A stretch of DNA of 40,327 nt from Nocardia sp. MH4 (GTDB lineage Bacteria > Actinomycetota > Actinomycetes > Mycobacteriales > Mycobacteriaceae). The DNA is taken from contig NZ_LPNR01000070.1 in assembly GCF_019266065.1 (NCBI RefSeq), positions 1-40,327 of the forward strand. Direction: 5' to 3'. The notes below the pieces were generated by a model, which saw only the letters and a program-made list of their open reading frames with translations, was not told where the DNA came from and did no database searches. Shown in pieces: positions 16,943 to 25,073 of this stretch (position 1 is the first letter of the stretch; the number at the start of each line of letters is the position of its first letter). The translations under genes and the position numbers were made by a program.

Positions 16943-17896
16943 ATGGCCAGCAAGGAAGTGCGGGGCGGGGTCGAGATGTCCAATCTCGACCAACCACTGT
17001 TCGACGGTGCCGAGGCGACCAAGCGGGACCTGGTGGACTACCTGGAGTTCGCCGGGGAGCGGTTGGTGCGCGTGCTGCGCGACCGCCCGCTGTCGGTGGT
17101 GCGGGTGCGGCCCGGGCAGGAACCGTTCATGCAGAAGAACCTGCCGAAGTACACGCCGGAGTGGGTGCCGCGGGTGACGGTGTGGGCGGAGAGTTCGCAT
17201 CGGGAAGTCACCTACGCGCTCGGCAACGACGAGCGGACGCTGCTGTGGTTCGGCAATCAGCGGGCGGTGGAGTATCACCCGACCCTGCTGCCGGTCGACC
17301 ACAGCGCCGGACCCACGCATCTGGTGCTCGATCTCGATCCGTCGCCGGGACAGACCTTTCGTGATGCCGCGGCGGGCGCCCGGCTGATCCGGGCCGCCCT
17401 CACCGCGGACGGACTCGACGGCGCGGTGAAAACCAGTGGGGCCAAGGGATTGCACGTGTTCGTTCCGGTCGTGCCGGGCATCTCGATCGAGGACGCGGCC
17501 GCCGCGACCCGCGCGATCGCCGCCCGCGCCGAACGGATCGACCCCACCGTCGGCACCACCGCGTTCATCAGGGAAGACCGCCACGGCAAGGTCTTCCTCG
17601 ATTCGACGCGGGCCGGCGGCGCCACCGTCATCGCGGCCTACAGTCCGCGCGTCCGCCCCGGCGTCCCGGTCTCGTTCCCCTTGCGCTGGAGCGCTATCGA
17701 CGACGTGGTCCCGGCCGACTTCACCCTGCGCAGCGCGCCGAACCTCCTCGGCGACACCGACCCGTGGACCGCGGAAATGCCCGCACCGCAGGAACTTCCG
17801 GCCGACCTGATCGCCGAGGGGCACACCATCCCGATCGCCAGGGTGCAGGCCATGCACGAGGGCAAACGCCGGGCCAGGGCGCGCAGGGAGAACTGA
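16943..17896 (+). CDS. Stand-alone LigD-type DNA polymerase/primase domain protein
   Basis: 317 residues, entirely the polymerase (archaeo-eukaryotic primase) domain of bacterial ligase D. Metal-binding acids are visible in LVLDLDPSPG (D130, D132) and VFLDSTRA (D220), with KTSGAKGLHV (H171) for the nucleotide. No ligase or nuclease domain is attached. Stand-alone homologues in mycobacteria (PolD/Prim-PolC type) fill gaps or incorporate ribonucleotides during repair and non-homologous end joining. ATG 16943 fits the domain start; there is no Ku or ligase gene in the window. Confidence 0.9.
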   Translation: MASKEVRGGVEMSNLDQPLFDGAEATKRDLVDYLEFAGERLVRVLRDRPLSVVRVRPGQEPFMQKNLPKYTPEWVPRVTVWAESSHREVTYALGNDERTLLWFGNQRAVEYHPTLLPVDHSAGPTHLVLDLDPSPGQTFRDAAAGARLIRAALTADGLDGAVKTSGAKGLHVFVPVVPGISIEDAAAATRAIAARAERIDPTVGTTAFIREDRHGKVFLDSTRAGGATVIAAYSPRVRPGVPVSFPLRWSAIDDVVPADFTLRSAPNLLGDTDPWTAEMPAPQELPADLIAEGHTIPIARVQAMHEGKRRARARREN

Positions 17897-17919
17897 GACA
17901 GCGCGGCCGGTGTTCGGGA

Positions 17920-18480
17920 CTACTCGCCGATCGCGGCGACCCCGGCCTGGGCGAACTTCTCGTCCAGGTCGCCGCTGGGGGCGCCGGCCACGCCGATGCC
18001 CGCGATCGGGGCGCCGTTGGCCTTGACCGGGGCGCCGCCGCCGAGGAACAGGGTGCCGTCGATGTCGGCCAGGTGCGGGGCGGACTCGAGGCGCTTGCTC
18101 AGCTCGGTGGTGGGGGCGTTCCAGGAGACGGCGGTGAAAGCCTTCTGCTGGGCGGCGTCGTAGGACTGCGGGCCCGCGCCGTCGCCGCGCAGGGTGACGA
18201 TGACATTGCCGTTGCGGTCGACGACCGCCACGCTGACCCGCTGGTTCTCCTTGGCCGCGGCGTCGAGCGCGGTCTGCGCGGCCTTGGTGGCGGCGGCGAT
18301 CGAGAGGTGGGTGCTCTGGGTCAGGTTGGTGTCGGCGGCATCGGCGACGACGGGGGTGCGGGTCGCCGGGTCGGGGTTCTGGGCCTGCACCGTCACCGCG
18401 CCCACCACGCCCGCGGCGACGACGGCCGCCGAGGCGCCGGCGACGATGAGACGGTTGCGGGTGCTGAACTGGGTGCTCAT
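17920..18480 (-). CDS. HbpS/GlcG-family (DUF336) haem-binding-like secreted protein
   Basis: 186 residues. A hydrophobic N-terminal segment (about 11-34) marks export or membrane anchoring. The rest is one HbpS/GlcG domain: LSIAAATKAAQTALDAAAKE, VSVAVVDRNGNVIVTLRGDGAG, and the C-terminal GGGAPVKANGAPIAGIGVAG. Streptomyces HbpS binds haem and signals to the membrane kinase SenS. Here a five-TM histidine kinase is divergent across 217 bp, supporting a similar pairing. An AGGAGC site precedes the ATG. Haem binding is inferred from the family, not from residues. Confidence 0.87.
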   Translation of the reverse strand: MSTQFSTRNRLIVAGASAAVVAAGVVGAVTVQAQNPDPATRTPVVADAADTNLTQSTHLSIAAATKAAQTALDAAAKENQRVSVAVVDRNGNVIVTLRGDGAGPQSYDAAQQKAFTAVSWNAPTTELSKRLESAPHLADIDGTLFLGGGAPVKANGAPIAGIGVAGAPSGDLDEKFAQAGVAAIGE

Positions 18481-18608
18481 GGCTGCTCCTGATCGGATTC
18501 TCGGCCGTCCGGCGGTGGTGCCGTGGCCTGGTGATATCCATCCTGTTCGCTCGGCGGCCCGCGCGGATCGGCGATGTGGCTGCACTTGCGCGGCCGGATC
18601 GGGCGACA

Positions 18609-18636
18609 CCCGGGTCAACCGATCGGATGACCCGGG
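18609..18636. promoter_or_regulatory. 28-bp near-perfect palindrome in the hbpS-like / kinase promoter
   Basis: Arms CCCGGGTCA (18609-18617) and TGACCCGGG (18628-18636) flank a centre containing CCGATCGG. The whole 28 bp is symmetrical except for one position per arm. It lies in the 217-bp divergent gap, 62 nt before the kinase start, and is a candidate site for the response regulator at 20570 or another dimeric regulator. Confidence 0.65.
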
Positions 18637-18697
18637 CACGGCGGCAGGCGGGAGAGAATGGGGGAGTTTGCCCAGCTGATGTGGACGGGAGGTACCG

Positions 18698-19867
18698 ATG
18701 CGGAGCACACTCGGCGACCGGAACGACGATACGCGACTGCTCACGGTGATCGTGTACAGCGCGTTCTACGTGCTGCTGGCGGCCTCGCTCATGCGCTGGT
18801 TGATCCGGCATTCCGACACGCGATCGACCCCGCTGGTCGTCGCCCTCGCCCTGCTGCTCGCGGTCCTCTACGCGATGAGCGAGCTGCGGCATTCGTATCG
18901 GGTGATGTGGTTCGCGCTGCTGGTCGCGACCTGGGCGGTGCTGGTGGTGCTGGCGCCGAGCTTCGCCTGGTGCGCGGTTCCGTTGGTGTACACCGGTTTA
19001 CGGATCCTGTCGGTACGGGTCGCGGTGACGCTCGTCTGCGCCTTGACCGCGCTGGTGGTGTTCAGTCAGGTGCGGATCGCGGGCTGGCTGGACCCGAACC
19101 TGGTGCTCGCGCCGCCCGCGGTCGCGGCGGTGACCACCGTGCTGTTCGTCGGTATGCGCCGCCAGACCGAACAGCAGGCGGCGCTCATCGACGACCTCGT
19201 CCGCACCCGGCGGGAGCTGGCCGAGACCGAACGCCGCGAGGGCACCCTCGCCGAACGCGAACGGCTCGCCATGGAGATCCACGACACTCTCGCGCAGGGG
19301 TTATCGAGCCAGCGGATGCTGCTGCAGGCGGCGGATCTGGTGTGGGACAGCGATCCCGGGCTGGCGCGCGACCATCTGCGCTCGGTTGCCGAGATCGCCG
19401 AACGCGACCTCGCCGAGGCCCGTCGCTTCGTCCACGACCTCGCGCCCGCCGACCTGGCCGCCGGTGGGTCGCTCGCCGCCGCGCTCACCGCGCTCGCCGC
19501 GCGGGAGTCCACCGACACGCTCACGGTGCGGTGTCATCTGGAGGGGACGCCGGGCCCGCTGCCCCAGCGGGTGGAGGCGACGCTGCTGCGGGTCGCGCAG
19601 GGGGCGCTGGCCAATGTGCGCGAGCACGCGGCGGCCACGACCGCGACCATCACATTGACCAGCCTCGACGACCAGATCGTCCTCGACGTGGCCGACGACG
19701 GGCGCGGCTTCGATCCCACCGACCTGGCCGATCCGGACGAGCATCGCGGGCACGGCCTGCCCGCGATCCGGGCGCGGGTGCGTCAGCTGGGCGGGACCTG
19801 CGCGATCGAGTCGGCGCCGGGGGACGGCACGGTGCTCTCGGTCGCGATTCCGCTGGCCGTGGGCTGA
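18698..19867 (+). CDS. Five-TM sensor histidine kinase (SenS-like)
   Basis: 389 residues. About five TM helices fill residues 14-153 with very short outside loops, followed by a linker and a HisKA_3-type dimerisation box ERLAMEIHDTLAQ with phospho-acceptor H195. A HATPase domain ends the protein (N-box NVREHAAA, G1 DDGRGFD, G2 HGLPAIRARV). This is the NarL-partner class of kinase. Its layout and its position divergent from an HbpS-like gene resemble SenS of Streptomyces. A GGGAGGT site precedes the ATG. The likely partner regulator starts at 20570. Confidence 0.92.
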   Translation: MRSTLGDRNDDTRLLTVIVYSAFYVLLAASLMRWLIRHSDTRSTPLVVALALLLAVLYAMSELRHSYRVMWFALLVATWAVLVVLAPSFAWCAVPLVYTGLRILSVRVAVTLVCALTALVVFSQVRIAGWLDPNLVLAPPAVAAVTTVLFVGMRRQTEQQAALIDDLVRTRRELAETERREGTLAERERLAMEIHDTLAQGLSSQRMLLQAADLVWDSDPGLARDHLRSVAEIAERDLAEARRFVHDLAPADLAAGGSLAAALTALAARESTDTLTVRCHLEGTPGPLPQRVEATLLRVAQGALANVREHAAATTATITLTSLDDQIVLDVADDGRGFDPTDLADPDEHRGHGLPAIRARVRQLGGTCAIESAPGDGTVLSVAIPLAVG

Positions 19868-19872
19868 ATTCG

Positions 19873-20487
19873 CTACGCCGCCGCGGGCATCCAGTGCCGG
19901 TGCGACCGGGGCGCCGGTAGGACCAGTCGGGTGGTGCTCGGTCGCATCCGGACCGGGGCCTGGGTCCCGGCCGCGGGCCGCCCGGCGCCGACGACCTCGA
20001 CCGGTGCGCCGGTATTCGTGACCGGCCCACGTGCGGCGATGGACGGCGCGGCCGGCTCCGGGCCCGCGAAGACGACCATCCGCAGCACCAGGAACCGTCC
20101 GATCCCGGCCAGCCCCGACGCCGACAGATAGACGACCTGCACGGTCGATACGCCCGGCGACGGCTGGACGGCGAACAGTGCGAACATCGCCGCGCTCGTC
20201 ACCGCGTAGGCCGCCGCGGCCGAGCCCGCCGATTGCCAGTGCTCCCGCCACCCCGGCAGCGCGCGCCCGCCGAAGGTGATCAGCGCGTGCAGCACCGTGC
20301 CGAGCAGCGTCGAGACGATCGTGACCACCGCGTTCGCGACGGCCCACGGCAGCACGCAGGCCAGCTGCCCGACCGCCGCGCTCGAGACCAGTCCCAGCCC
20401 GCCGCCGCACGCCACGAAGCGTGCGAACGCCGCGATCGGGCCGGGTGTGGTGTCCCCACTCCGCGCCGCACGCACGTTGTTCGTCAT
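19873..20487 (-). CDS. GtrA-like membrane protein lodged between kinase and regulator
   Basis: 204 residues with four predicted TM helices in the first 135 residues (RFVACGGGLGLVSSAAV, WAVANAVVTIVSTLLGTVLH, YAVTSAAMFALFAV, VVYLSASGLAGIGRFLVLR), the layout of GtrA proteins that handle polyprenyl-linked sugars. A 65-residue Pro/Ala/Arg-rich cytoplasmic-type tail follows. It lies antisense between the histidine kinase and the response regulator, 5 bp from the kinase stop. ATG 20487 is used. Assignment rests on topology and weak sequence similarity. Confidence 0.7.
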   Translation of the reverse strand: MTNNVRAARSGDTTPGPIAAFARFVACGGGLGLVSSAAVGQLACVLPWAVANAVVTIVSTLLGTVLHALITFGGRALPGWREHWQSAGSAAAAYAVTSAAMFALFAVQPSPGVSTVQVVYLSASGLAGIGRFLVLRMVVFAGPEPAAPSIAARGPVTNTGAPVEVVGAGRPAAGTQAPVRMRPSTTRLVLPAPRSHRHWMPAAA

Positions 20488-20492
20488 GCCGA

Positions 20493-20517
20493 ACACTGTA
20501 CGTCTGACGAACAGTGT
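20493..20517. promoter_or_regulatory. 25-bp palindrome upstream of the GtrA-like gene and the response regulator
   Basis: ACACTGT (20493-20499) and ACAGTGT (20511-20517) flank an inner CGTC-T-GACG. The symmetry is complete apart from one A/A pair. It lies 5 bp upstream of the minus-strand gtrA-like start and 52 bp before the response-regulator GTG, so it may be an operator for either or both. Confidence 0.6.
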
Positions 20518-20569
20518 GCGCAACGGGGAACGCTGTTCCGACCGGGGCCGCGCGCTAGCATCGGCACTT

Positions 20570-21202
20570 GTGAATCCCGCCGTGCGCCTGTTGATCTGCG
20601 ACGATCACGCGGTCGTCCGCGCCGGACTGCACGCACTGCTGTCGAGCGCGCCCGATATCGAGGTGATCGGCGAGGCCGCCGACGGCCCGGCCGCGGTCGC
20701 GCTGGCGGCGAGCCTGCACCCCGACGTGGTGCTGATGGACCTGCAACTCGGCAGCGACATGGACGGCGTCGAAGCGACCCGCCGGATCACCGCGCAAGCC
20801 GCCCCGACCCCGCACGTCCTGGTCCTCACCACCTACGACACCGACGCCGACATCACCCGCGCGATCGAGGCGGGCGCCACCGGCTACCTGCTCAAGGCCG
20901 AACGGCCCGAGGAACTGTTCGCCGCCATCCATGCCGCCGCGAGCGGCCAGACCGCGCTGTCCGCGCCGGTCGCGGCGAAGGTGATGGCCAAGATGCGCAA
21001 TCCCGGCCCGACCCTCACCGCCCGCGAGCGCGACATCCTCGGCCAGCTCGCGCGGGGCCTCGGCAATCGCGAGATCGCCCGCGCGCTGCACATCAGCGAG
21101 GCGACGGTGAAGACGCACCTGGGTCGCATCTACGACAAGCTCGGCGTCGACACCAGGGCGGCGGCCGTCGCGGTGGCGACGGAGAAGCGGCTGCTCGCCT
21201 GA
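20570..21202 (+). CDS. NarL/FixJ-family response regulator (SenR-like)
   Basis: 210 residues. The receiver domain has acidic residues D11-D12 and phospho-acceptor D57 in VVLMDLQLGS, with the conserved Thr and Lys (VLVLTTYDTD, GYLLKAE). The C-terminal LuxR helix-turn-helix reads LTARERDILGQLARGLGNREIARALHISEATVKTHLGRIYDKL. It is the likely partner of the kinase ending at 19867, although an antisense gene intervenes. GTG 20570 is chosen; GTG 20582 is possible. Confidence 0.92.
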   Translation: MNPAVRLLICDDHAVVRAGLHALLSSAPDIEVIGEAADGPAAVALAASLHPDVVLMDLQLGSDMDGVEATRRITAQAAPTPHVLVLTTYDTDADITRAIEAGATGYLLKAERPEELFAAIHAAASGQTALSAPVAAKVMAKMRNPGPTLTARERDILGQLARGLGNREIARALHISEATVKTHLGRIYDKLGVDTRAAAVAVATEKRLLA

Positions 21203-21308
21203 GCCGGTGACGGCGGCCACCCCCGCTGTAACGCCGGGCCCGCGCCGGGCTCTGAACCGGTGCGGCGATGACTATGCTGTGCCGAGCGAGCGAGAGGAGC
21301 CAGGACGC

Positions 21309-21542
21309 ATGGACTGCGACGAATTCGTCGAGCTGGTCACCGGGTTCCTCGACGGCGCTCTCGACAGCGAGACCGAGCTGCGTTTCCTCGCCCATCTCGC
21401 CGAGTGCGACGGCTGCGAGGTCTACCTCGACCAGATCCGCCGCACCACCCGTGACCTCGGCGAACTCACGCCCGAGCAGCTCTCCGGCGACGCGCGCAGC
21501 ACCTTGCTCGCGGCCTTTCGCGACTGGCATCGCCCCGCCTGA
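21309..21542 (+). CDS. Small zinc-finger anti-sigma factor
   Basis: 77 residues with the zf-HC2 anti-sigma signature HLAECDGC (HxxxCxxC) near residues 37-44, after CDEFVELVTGFLDGALD. No TM helix, so it is a soluble anti-sigma factor. It ends 5 bp from the convergent DM13 gene; the ECF sigma factor it most likely binds starts at 22167, on the far side of that gene. GAGGAGCC precedes the ATG. Confidence 0.87.
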   Translation: MDCDEFVELVTGFLDGALDSETELRFLAHLAECDGCEVYLDQIRRTTRDLGELTPEQLSGDARSTLLAAFRDWHRPA

Positions 21543-21547
21543 CCCGC

Positions 21548-22051
21548 TCAGGCCGGCGTCAGCGTGGCCGCCCCGAACGACACGTGGAAGCGGGCGCACC
21601 AGATGCTCACCGACCGGATCGCCGACAGATCGGTGTCGGCGGGCAGGGCGTAGTTCTGACTGCCCTCGTTGCCCTTGAGCGCGCCCAGGTCGAGGTGCGT
21701 GCCGTCGTCGAAGTTGTGCCAGTCGTCGCCGATCACCGGCTGATCGGTGAGCCACACGTGCAGCGCGGGGCCGTCGGAGGTGCGCAGATCGGTGATCCGC
21801 AGGACCAGTGCGCCGTCGGGGGAGCGCTGTAGCTGTGCCGAACCGGTCGTCTCGTGCTCGTGGGAGAGGAACTCGCCGGCGGCGATCACCGACAGCGGCG
21901 CGCCGCCCGTCGCCGTGACCGGGGCCTCGTCGACGGTCGTCGTCGTGAACAACCGCCACGGCTGGAACAGGTACAGGCCGACGACCAGCGCGGCGACGAA
22001 CCCCACCGCCAGCACGCTGAGGACGGTACGGCGGATACGGCGGTGCGGCAT
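21548..22051 (-). CDS. DM13-domain membrane-anchored protein
   Basis: 167 residues. One TM anchor at about residues 9-29 precedes an exported DM13 domain (ALVLRITDLRTSDGPALHVWLTD, then IRSVSIWCARFHVSFGAATL). The IWC motif contains the near-invariant Cys proposed to take part in redox or electron transfer in this family. GAAGGAG places the start at ATG 22051 rather than seven codons upstream. It sits between an anti-sigma gene and the divergent ECF sigma gene, suggesting that it is a target or an input of that regulon. Confidence 0.85.
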   Translation of the reverse strand: MPHRRIRRTVLSVLAVGFVAALVVGLYLFQPWRLFTTTTVDEAPVTATGGAPLSVIAAGEFLSHEHETTGSAQLQRSPDGALVLRITDLRTSDGPALHVWLTDQPVIGDDWHNFDDGTHLDLGALKGNEGSQNYALPADTDLSAIRSVSIWCARFHVSFGAATLTPA

Positions 22052-22166
22052 GGTCTTCTCCTTCTCTCGCATGCGTTCTCCGTTCCCGGACCCGTCCCGC
22101 GCGTTACACCGCGCGACGGCGGTACTGTGCTGCCAGCGACGCGAGTGGTGACAGCGAGGAGACCCG

Positions 22167-22805
22167 GTGGGACACGACGGCGCCCTGTCCGCCGACGACG
22201 TGCTCGTCGCCGAGCTACGGTCGGGAGTCGACGCGACGTTCGCCTTGGTCGTGGACGCCTGGTCCGGCTCGATGCTGCGCTTGGCGCGCTCGTTCGTCTC
22301 CACCGACGCCTCCGCCGAGGAAGTCGTGCAGGAGGCGTGGCTGGCCGTGGTGCAGGGCGTCGACCGTTTCGAAGGCCGCTCCTCGCTCAAGACGTGGGTG
22401 TATCGGATCCTGGTGAACACCGCCAAGAAGCGCGGGATCAAGGAGCATCGCACGGTCCCGTTCGCCACGCTGCTGCCCGAGGACGAGGGCCCGGCCGTCG
22501 ATCCGGGCCGTTTCCGCCCACCCGGTGACCGCTATCCGGGCCACTGGGCGGTCGGCGCCCAGCCGCGCCCGTGGTCCGAACCCGAGGACGCCGCCGAGCG
22601 CGCCGAAGTGGCCCGCCTGCTCGCCGCCGCCGTGGCCACCCTGCCGCCCCGCCACCGCACGGTTCTCACCCTGCGCGATGTCGACGGCTACTCCGCCGAC
22701 GAGGTCTGCGCGCTGCTCGACATCTCCGCGGGCAATCAGCGGGTGATCCTGCACCGCGCCAGAGCGACAGTGCGCGCCCGGCTCGAGCAGTACTTCCAGC
22801 GCTAG
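22167..22805 (+). CDS. ECF RNA polymerase sigma factor
   Basis: 212 residues. Region 2 is visible as AEEVVQEAWLAVVQGVDRFEGRSSLKTWVYRILVNTAKK and region 4 as LPPRHRTVLTLRDVDGYSADEVCALLDISAGNQRVILHRAR. The linker is about 60 residues, longer than usual, and rich in Pro. GTG 22167 follows a GAGGAGA site. The probable anti-sigma is at 21309-21542. The next 257 bp (22806-23062) hold nothing I can support as a gene. Confidence 0.93.
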   Translation: MGHDGALSADDVLVAELRSGVDATFALVVDAWSGSMLRLARSFVSTDASAEEVVQEAWLAVVQGVDRFEGRSSLKTWVYRILVNTAKKRGIKEHRTVPFATLLPEDEGPAVDPGRFRPPGDRYPGHWAVGAQPRPWSEPEDAAERAEVARLLAAAVATLPPRHRTVLTLRDVDGYSADEVCALLDISAGNQRVILHRARATVRARLEQYFQR

Positions 22806-23062
22806 CCCCACAACCTCGCGACGAGGTCGGCGGCGCCGATCCAGCACCAGCTGGTCCTGCTCCGGCTGGATCGCGACCCGGACCTGCCGCACCGGGCGGC
22901 CGAGAGCGCGGTGGCCGGGGCGGGCCGTCCTTCGTGACATCGTGCTGTGCTCTCGCGGCGGCTTGGAACGTGATCTCGCGGCCGTAACGTCACCGGCGGT
23001 GCGGGCACGGTACCGCGTGGCGGGTTCACTGCCGCGTCATCCACCGAGGAGGCCGAACGACC

Positions 23063-23767
23063 ATGGCGACCTATGACGATCTGTCGGCGCTGTTCATCAA
23101 CTGCACGCTCAAGCGCTCGCCCGAACCGAGCAATACGCAGGGGCTGATCGACGTCAGCGCGCACATCATGGCGGAGAACGGCGTCGCCGTCTCGCAGCTG
23201 CGCGCGGTCGATCACGACATCGCCACCGGTGTCTGGCCCGACATGACCGAGCACGGCTGGGCCACCGACGCGTGGCCCGCGCTGCAGGAGCAGGTCATGG
23301 CCGCCGACATCCTGGTGCTCGCGGGGCCCATCTGGCTCGGTGACAACAGTTCGGTCACCAAGCGGGTGATCGAGCGGCTCTACGGCAACTCCTCCCAGCT
23401 CAACGCTGCGGGCCAGTACGCCTACTACGGCAAGGTCGGTGGCTGTGTGATCACCGGGAACGAGGACGGCGTCAAGCACTGCGCGATGAACATCCTCTAC
23501 AGCCTCCAGCACCTGGGCTACACCATTCCGCCGCAGGCCGACGCCGGCTGGATCGGCGAGGCGGGGCCGGGCCCGTCCTACCTGGACCCCGGTTCGGGCG
23601 GCCCGGACAACGACTTCACCAACCGCAACACCACCTTCATGACCTGGAATCTCCTGCATCTGGCCCGGATCCTGCGCGATGTCGGCGGCATCCCGGCGCA
23701 TGGCAACCAGCGCTCGGAATGGGATGCCGGCTGCCGGTTCGGCTTCGAGAACCCCGAATATCGCTGA
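23063..23767 (+). CDS. NADPH-dependent FMN reductase / flavodoxin-fold protein
   Basis: 234 residues. The opening LSALFINCTLKRSPEPSNTQG is the phosphate-binding loop of the FMN-reductase/flavodoxin fold, and ADILVLAGPIWLGDNSSVTKRVIERL with the later GGCVITGNEDG completes the FMN site. It probably reduces flavin or quinones with NAD(P)H. GAGGAGG lies before ATG 23063. It stands alone, followed by the 364-bp rpf upstream region. Confidence 0.9.
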   Translation: MATYDDLSALFINCTLKRSPEPSNTQGLIDVSAHIMAENGVAVSQLRAVDHDIATGVWPDMTEHGWATDAWPALQEQVMAADILVLAGPIWLGDNSSVTKRVIERLYGNSSQLNAAGQYAYYGKVGGCVITGNEDGVKHCAMNILYSLQHLGYTIPPQADAGWIGEAGPGPSYLDPGSGGPDNDFTNRNTTFMTWNLLHLARILRDVGGIPAHGNQRSEWDAGCRFGFENPEYR

Positions 23768-23828
23768 TCCGCGCGGGCACGATGCCCGAATTGCCGGATA
23801 GGAAACGTGACCCGGGTCTCTATAACTT

Positions 23829-23844
23829 GGTGATCCCGATCACA
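23829..23844 (+). promoter_or_regulatory. CRP-like site upstream of rpf
   Basis: GGTGA-TCCCGA-TCACA matches the CRP/Rv3676 consensus TGTGA-N6-TCACA at 9 of 10 half-site bases. It lies in the otherwise empty 364 bp before rpf. In M. tuberculosis the CRP homologue Rv3676 is known to control rpfA. Confidence 0.55.
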
Positions 23845-23873
23845 TTACGGTGCTATAACGACAGTAATGTGAT
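23839..23873. repeat. 10-bp perfect inverted repeat upstream of rpf
   Basis: ATCACATTAC (23839-23848) and GTAATGTGAT (23864-23873) are exact inverses around a 15-nt centre. The left arm overlaps the CRP-like site, so the repeat may offer two half-sites. The block is AT-rich compared with its surroundings. Confidence 0.6.
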
Positions 23874-24037
23874 TACGGATTTGTCACGGCGGACCAGCGC
23901 GGAACACTGTTCCTTTGGACAATGGCCGGTACAGACGCGTCCGTGATCCGGACGTGATCTCGGCTCGCATTCCGGCTACATTCGGTCACGGCTTGAACAA
24001 CAACCCGAGCCGAATCGAATCGCAGAACACCGGAAAG

Positions 24038-24461
<424 letters not shown>

Positions 24462-24500
24462 AGCGCGCTGAAGTAAGACTTTCCTTGTCGGGAAACGAAT

Positions 24501-24540
24501 AACCCGCTATTCGATGCACACGTCGAATAGCGGGTTTTTT
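24501..24540 (+). terminator. Rho-independent terminator of rpf
   Basis: A 14-bp perfect stem (24501-24514 with 24523-24536), with an 8-nt loop, leads into a run of T to 24540. It begins 39 nt after the rpf stop. Confidence 0.93.
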
Positions 24541-24549
24541 CGTTGAATT

Positions 24550-25047
24550 TCAATTCCGGATCAGCAGCGTGATACCGGCCACGATCACGGCCAGGGCAAT
24601 AGCGGCCAAGCCGTAGACGAGCTTGTAGTCGCGCAGCCCCGGGACGAACCGGTCGAGCGCGAAACCGCCTGCGCCACTGAGTGCGAGGCTGGTCGCCGCG
24701 ACCGCCAGGATCGTCTCGTATTCGACACCCTTGGGCGCGAAGAACCCGCCCCACTTCACCGCGATCGCGTTGAGCATCGTGCCCAGGATCGCCGCGGCGG
24801 CCAGTGGGGTGAGCAGGCCGAGGATCAGGCCGATGCCGCCGAGCGTCTCGCTCAGTCCGGCCACCACGGCGAAGGATTTCGCCATCGGATAGCCGCTCGC
24901 CGCGAAGAACTTCTCGGTTCCGGACAGGCCGCCGCCGTCGAACCAGGCGAACAGCTTCTGGGTGCCGTGCGCGGCCATGGTCGCGCCGACGCCGAGGCGT
25001 AGCACCAGCAGGCCGGCGTCGGTGGGGGTGGTCGATGTCGTCGTCAT
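24550..25047 (-). CDS. DoxX-family membrane protein
   Basis: 165 residues with four TM helices and the DoxX signature (LLVLRLGVGATMAAHGTQKLFAWF, then GLSETLGGIGLILGLLTPLAA and NAIAVKWGGFFAP). In mycobacteria a DoxX protein joins thiosulfate sulfurtransferase and superoxide dismutase in a redox complex. Here it lies 26 bp downstream of a LigB-type dioxygenase gene on the same strand, both divergent from a MarR regulator, which suggests a quinone or redox-stress operon. Confidence 0.9.
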   Translation of the reverse strand: MTTTSTTPTDAGLLVLRLGVGATMAAHGTQKLFAWFDGGGLSGTEKFFAASGYPMAKSFAVVAGLSETLGGIGLILGLLTPLAAAAILGTMLNAIAVKWGGFFAPKGVEYETILAVAATSLALSGAGGFALDRFVPGLRDYKLVYGLAAIALAVIVAGITLLIRN

Positions 25048-25073
25048 GGCGATGTCCTTTCCGTTTCGCCCGG

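Noticed and set aside
22802..23701. 299-codon minus-strand open frame over the FMN reductase gene
   Set aside because: Antisense shadow; the plus-strand protein has a clear flavodoxin fold and ribosome site.
23719..23946. 75-codon plus-strand open frame after the FMN reductase
   Set aside because: It overlaps the reductase end out of frame, then crosses the AT-rich CRP-site region; no ribosome site or domain.
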